From DATCLA01 sp036564195 (GTDB lineage Bacteria > Bacillota > UBA4882 > UBA8346), in NCBI GenBank assembly GCA_036564195.1, contig DATCLA010000137.1:1-15327 (forward strand): a stretch of DNA of 15,327 nucleotides, read 5' to 3'. The position numbers were made by a program, and so were the translations under genes. Below the pieces are notes generated by a model. It was not told the origin of the DNA. It was given only the letters and a program-made list of their open reading frames with translations, and did not search any database. Positions 13,528 through 15,327 of the stretch are shown piece after piece. The stretch's first letter is position 1, and every line of letters begins with the position of its first letter.

Positions 13528-14466
13528 ATGAAAAAATTTTTAATGCTGGCCTTAAGTGTAATACTGGTGTTCAGCCTGGGTGCTGCGGCTCTGGCTGAGG
13601 TGAAAGTGAGCGGTGAGATTACCGCGACTTACGACACAGAGGCTGATGAAGACGCCAGGGACGAGATTGAAGCAGTGTTGAAGTTGGAGTCGCAATTGAC
13701 GGATACCATGAAAGTGTTTGTAGAAGCAAAGGCGGATGATTTAGAAAAGTATTCATATTATGATAGTGATGGTAGCCGGGTAACCGGGACAATTGAAGGT
13801 GACAGACAAAACTTCTGGCTCAACCAAAGTTACTTATTGGATAAATTTGACAACGGTATTAGCCTAAAACTGGGTATGTGGGAAAATAAGTTCTACAATA
13901 CCAAGCTGATTGATAACGGTGATGCGGTAGTCGGTAAGATCAAACCCGCTTTCGGAATCGGCTTTATCAGCCCGGAGCTGGCAGAAGGGCTTAACATTGC
14001 TGTCAATTATTACGCGGATCATAATGATCCCGGGACTTACGATGCCAAAGAAGGTAATGACAGCGGTGCCTATTCAGTGGGATTACTCTATAAGAAAGGA
14101 ATCTTCGATGCCAGCTTGTACTTTGTAGATGGAGTAGCCAAGTCTGGGGGCAATGACGAATATGGTGACGCCTACGTGCTGAATCTGAGCGCAGCGTTAA
14201 ATGACAATATCAACCTGATCTTACATTATGGTGATAACGCTGACGAGCAGAACGTCTGCATCATTGGGGCCCATGCTAAATTTGGCCGGCTTTATCTGGA
14301 AGGTGAATATGATTTAGCGGACGAGGCCCATGGCGACGGTTGGAATGCTTATGCGGCTAGAGTCGGTTATAAGATTAGCAACGGGTTTAAAATGGAATAC
14401 CGCTATAAAGAGATTGAAGAGGATAAGAAAAAAGGTGAACTGCGGGCCATCTTTGAGTTAAAGTAA
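13528..14466 (+). CDS. Second porin-like outer-membrane beta-barrel protein (porin 2)
   Basis: This 312-residue protein begins with a signal peptide at residues 1-23 (MKKFLMLALSVILVFSLGAA...LA, cut before EVKVSGEI). The mature chain alternates amphipathic strands and acidic loops (NFWLNQSYLL, GISLKLGMWEN, AYSVGLLYKK, FDASLYFVDG, RLYLEGEYDL, AYAARVGYKI), as expected for a beta-barrel. It ends in AIFELK, so the usual terminal aromatic residue is missing, which lowers certainty about outer-membrane insertion. The ATG at 13528 is preferred: GGGGAGGA at 13511-13518 is nine bases away, while the TTG at 13522 is too close. Sequence identity with porin 1 is low, so it is not a recent duplicate. Confidence 0.72.
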   Translation: MKKFLMLALSVILVFSLGAAALAEVKVSGEITATYDTEADEDARDEIEAVLKLESQLTDTMKVFVEAKADDLEKYSYYDSDGSRVTGTIEGDRQNFWLNQSYLLDKFDNGISLKLGMWENKFYNTKLIDNGDAVVGKIKPAFGIGFISPELAEGLNIAVNYYADHNDPGTYDAKEGNDSGAYSVGLLYKKGIFDASLYFVDGVAKSGGNDEYGDAYVLNLSAALNDNINLILHYGDNADEQNVCIIGAHAKFGRLYLEGEYDLADEAHGDGWNAYAARVGYKISNGFKMEYRYKEIEEDKKKGELRAIFELK

Positions 14467-14485
14467 GTCAATCACTGTTACCAGG

Positions 14486-14512
14486 CGGGGGCAATACCCC
14501 CGTTTTTTATTA
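14486..14512 (+). terminator. Intrinsic terminator of porin 2
   Basis: CGGGGG and CCCCCG form a 6-bp GC stem around CAATA, followed by TTTTTTATTAT. It is 20 bases downstream of the stop codon. Confidence 0.85.
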
Positions 14513-14530
14513 TCCATTTTGGAATTCATC

Positions 14531-14560
14531 TTGACAACCGCCGGCCAAATCCGCTATGAT
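14531..14560 (+). promoter_or_regulatory. SigA-type promoter of hpt
   Basis: TTGACA at 14531-14536 and TATGAT at 14555-14560 are separated by 18 bases, and the hpt ATG lies 23 bases past the -10. The leader is therefore very short, without room for a purine riboswitch. Confidence 0.8.
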
Positions 14561-14583
14561 TCAGCTAACAGGAGGTTGGCTAA

Positions 14584-15126
14584 ATGCGAAACGACTTAGA
14601 AAAGATCCTTTTTAGTGAAGCGGAGATTCAACGAAAGGTAACGGAGCTTGGCGAAGTGATCACCAGAGATTACCGGGGGAAATCCCTGGTCCTAATCGGG
14701 ATCATGAAAGGCGCAGTACCCTTTGTGGCGGATCTGATGCGCCGGATTGACCTGCCATTGGCCTATGACCTAATGGCAGTCTCCAGTTACGGGGCATCCA
14801 CTAAGTCCAGCGGGACAGTGCGGATTTTAAAGGATCTGGATCTCAGTATTGAAGGGCTGGATGTATTGATTGTCGAGGATATTGTGGATACCGGACTCAC
14901 CCTACAGTATCTGGTGGAAAACTTAAAGAGCCGTAAACCGAATTCTCTGAAAATTTGTACGTTGTTGGACAAACCCAGCCGGAGAAAGGTGGAGATTAAA
15001 CCGGACTATAACGGATTTATGATCCCGGATGCCTTTGTGGTCGGCTATGGCCTGGACTATGCGGAAAAATATCGTAACCTGCCTTATATCGGGGTGTTAA
15101 GGGCTGAAGTGTATCAGGCGGGTTGA
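14584..15126 (+). CDS. hpt: Hypoxanthine (guanine) phosphoribosyltransferase
   Basis: This cytoplasmic purine-salvage enzyme joins hypoxanthine or guanine to PRPP to give IMP or GMP. Its 180 residues match the family length. The PRPP-binding motif VLIVEDIVDTG is at 94-104 with the acidic pair E98-D99. The flexible loop carries SSYG at 67-70, LIGIMKGAVPF at 37-47 is the pyrophosphate-contact loop, and the purine-site segment VGYGLDYAEKYRNLPYIG is at 153-170. GGAGG at 14571-14575 is eight bases before the ATG. In many Firmicutes hpt lies with tilS and ftsH near the origin. Here it has its own promoter and a hairpin behind it, so it is transcribed alone. Confidence 0.96.
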   Translation: MRNDLEKILFSEAEIQRKVTELGEVITRDYRGKSLVLIGIMKGAVPFVADLMRRIDLPLAYDLMAVSSYGASTKSSGTVRILKDLDLSIEGLDVLIVEDIVDTGLTLQYLVENLKSRKPNSLKICTLLDKPSRRKVEIKPDYNGFMIPDAFVVGYGLDYAEKYRNLPYIGVLRAEVYQAG

Positions 15127-15160
15127 AGAAGAAAACTGAGGTTCGGAAAGTTGGCATTGT

Positions 15161-15204
15161 AAAAGGGACTGCTGGGATAAGTTAAGAGTGGTCCCTTTTA
15201 TATT
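15161..15204 (+). terminator. Terminator-like hairpin after hpt
   Basis: AAAAGGGAC and GTCCCTTTT form a 9-bp stem with a loop of about 20 bases that can pair further. The tail TATATTGATAT is only moderately T-rich because the U-tract is part of the stem. Confidence 0.62.
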
Positions 15205-15320
15205 GATATAAAGGAAAATACGGATCAATGAAGGGGGTCATGGTCCCGTTGCGACTTTTGATTCTTTAGCCCGGCCAAAAAGAACTAAGGGGCTTTCAAA
15301 AGACGCTTTCATCATAAAGT

Positions 15321-15327
15321 AAAGGAG
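15321..15327 (+). promoter_or_regulatory. Ribosome binding site at the window edge
   Basis: The window ends in AAAGGAG with no start codon yet, so a plus-strand gene probably begins within about ten bases outside. Confidence 0.45.

Overview
The window looks like chromosomal DNA of a diderm (outer-membrane-bearing), probably spore-forming member of the Firmicutes. Two genes (11937-12923 and 13528-14466) encode secreted proteins that read as outer-membrane beta-barrels; the first ends in the C-terminal phenylalanine typical of porins. A SleB-type cortex-lytic hydrolase followed by a DUF2512 membrane protein points to endospore formation. Strong AGGAGG-type ribosome binding sites, TTG starts and ilvB-ilvN organisation fit the Firmicutes. 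A Limnochordia- or Halanaerobiia-like lineage would fit, but that is inference and I cannot fix the taxon.

Layout. (1) 24-4938 is a cell-envelope block: an M23 peptidase and a bactofilin form a two-gene operon, an SH3-NlpC/P60 peptidase and a DUF4015 TIM-barrel protein lie on the minus strand, and a LysM-SleB hydrolase plus DUF2512 protein lie on the plus strand. A parS-like 16-mer (15 of 16 matching the ParB consensus) sits at 2299-2314. (2) 4939-5705 is a long gap with a terminator, several potential RNA hairpins and a near-consensus promoter. (3) 5706-7873 is ilvB-ilvN, acetolactate synthase, with no T-box leader. (4) 7874-8669 looks decayed and holds a fragment of a second thiamine-diphosphate enzyme. 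(5) 8670-10155 is a WYL-family regulator divergent from a pyridoxamine-phosphate-oxidase-like gene that is interrupted by an in-frame TAG; a perfect inverted repeat lies between them. (6) 10483-11150 is a small module: an orphan 98-residue protein and a 58-residue excisionase-type HTH gene whose promoter carries a perfect 9+9 inverted repeat. (7) 11151-14510 holds two porin-like genes with long non-coding regions upstream. (8) 14531-15126 is hpt with its own promoter; the window ends in AAAGGAG, so another gene probably starts just outside.

How the parts fit. Region 1 combines peptidoglycan cleavage (M23, NlpC/P60, SleB) with a cytoskeletal scaffold (bactofilin). Together with parS and hpt it suggests a position not far from the replication origin. 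The ilv operon starts branched-chain amino acid synthesis, and the porins supply outer-membrane permeability. I see no CRISPR array, tRNA, rRNA, insertion sequence or recognised defence system. The most unusual items are the parS-like site beside a bactofilin operon, the TAG-split gene, the HTH module with its operator, and the unexplained structured intergenic regions.
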